A stretch of 64,000 nucleotides of DNA, taken from positions 2,914,001 through 2,978,000 of the forward strand of contig NZ_CP014571.1 in assembly GCF_017357425.1 (NCBI RefSeq), given 5' to 3'. Origin of the DNA: Arthrobacter sp. D5-1. GTDB taxonomy: Bacteria; Actinomycetota; Actinomycetes; Actinomycetales; Micrococcaceae. The position numbers were made by a program, and so were the translations under genes. Each line of letters opens with the position of its first letter. The first letter of the stretch is position 1. Shown here in pieces: positions 63,941-64,000 of this stretch. Below the pieces are notes generated by a model, which was given only the letters and a program-made list of their open reading frames with translations, searched no databases and had not been told where the DNA came from.

Positions 63941-64000
63941 CTACTCCCCCGGCCGCGTCGAGTTCCGGGTGAAGTAGGGCCACGCAGTCACGGCGGCCAT
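63941..64000 (-). CDS. Probable C-terminal end of the next upstream gene
   Basis: The last 60 bases read on the minus strand as 19 codons, MAAVTAWPYFTRNSTRPGE, and a TAG at 63941-63943. The hydrophobic start followed by a charged end suits a membrane protein tail. In related actinobacteria a WecA/Rfe-type glycosyl-1-phosphate transferase gene stands here, but the fragment is too short to identify. Confidence 0.35.
   Translation of the reverse strand: MAAVTAWPYFTRNSTRPGE

Overview
The window is high-GC chromosomal DNA from an actinobacterium, most likely a member of the Micrococcaceae close to Arthrobacter/Paenarthrobacter. Family-level markers support this: a NucS mismatch endonuclease, DUF3039, DUF2550 and DUF2017 proteins, a clpS-DUF2017-murI-rph-rdgB housekeeping run, and an atp operon followed by DUF2550. 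The genus is inference from gene content. I saw no tRNA, rRNA, CRISPR array, insertion sequence or prophage gene.

Positions 1-16800 are the accessory part. They hold the end of a 2-oxoacid (possibly acetoin) dehydrogenase operon whose E2 is split into a free lipoyl protein and a free alpha/beta hydrolase. Next come a MarR regulator, a phosphoribosyltransferase, an MHS-type permease divergent from an IclR regulator, a MoaF-like protein behind a 45-nt palindrome, and an APC permease divergent from an AraC regulator. A six-gene minus-strand operon follows: amidohydrolase, lipoprotein binding protein, two permeases, ATPase and a frameshifted sulfatase. It is bordered by a TetR regulator and an MFS exporter.

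Positions 16800-30200 carry mixed functions: sbcD-sbcC DNA-end processing, an aquaporin with a long charged tail, two DUF202 membrane proteins, an ADP-ribosylglycohydrolase, a DUF4395 protein, a DEDDh exonuclease-BRCT fusion, a YtrA-type GntR/ABC operon with a readable promoter and operator, and a DedA protein.

Positions 30270-51010 are conserved housekeeping: rdgB-rph, an MBL hydrolase-murI pair, clpS-DUF2017, divergent pncB-pncA (NAD salvage), a DEAH helicase with DUF3039, nagB, an ABC exporter pair, an old-yellow-enzyme reductase coupled to a YbbN-like protein, a 585-residue membrane protein, an AI-2E family permease, nucS and nagA. A long terminator hairpin and a triplicated 19-bp repeat containing a stop codon lie near 47.7 kb.

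Positions 51120-64000 hold a cold-shock gene with a structured leader and then one long minus-strand transcription unit. It starts with two AtpI/AtpZ-like proteins and atpBEFHAGDC, and continues with almost no gaps into DUF2550, a membrane-anchored esterase and an MprF-like protein with a rhomboid-like N-terminus. The final 60 bases are probably the tail of the next minus-strand gene.
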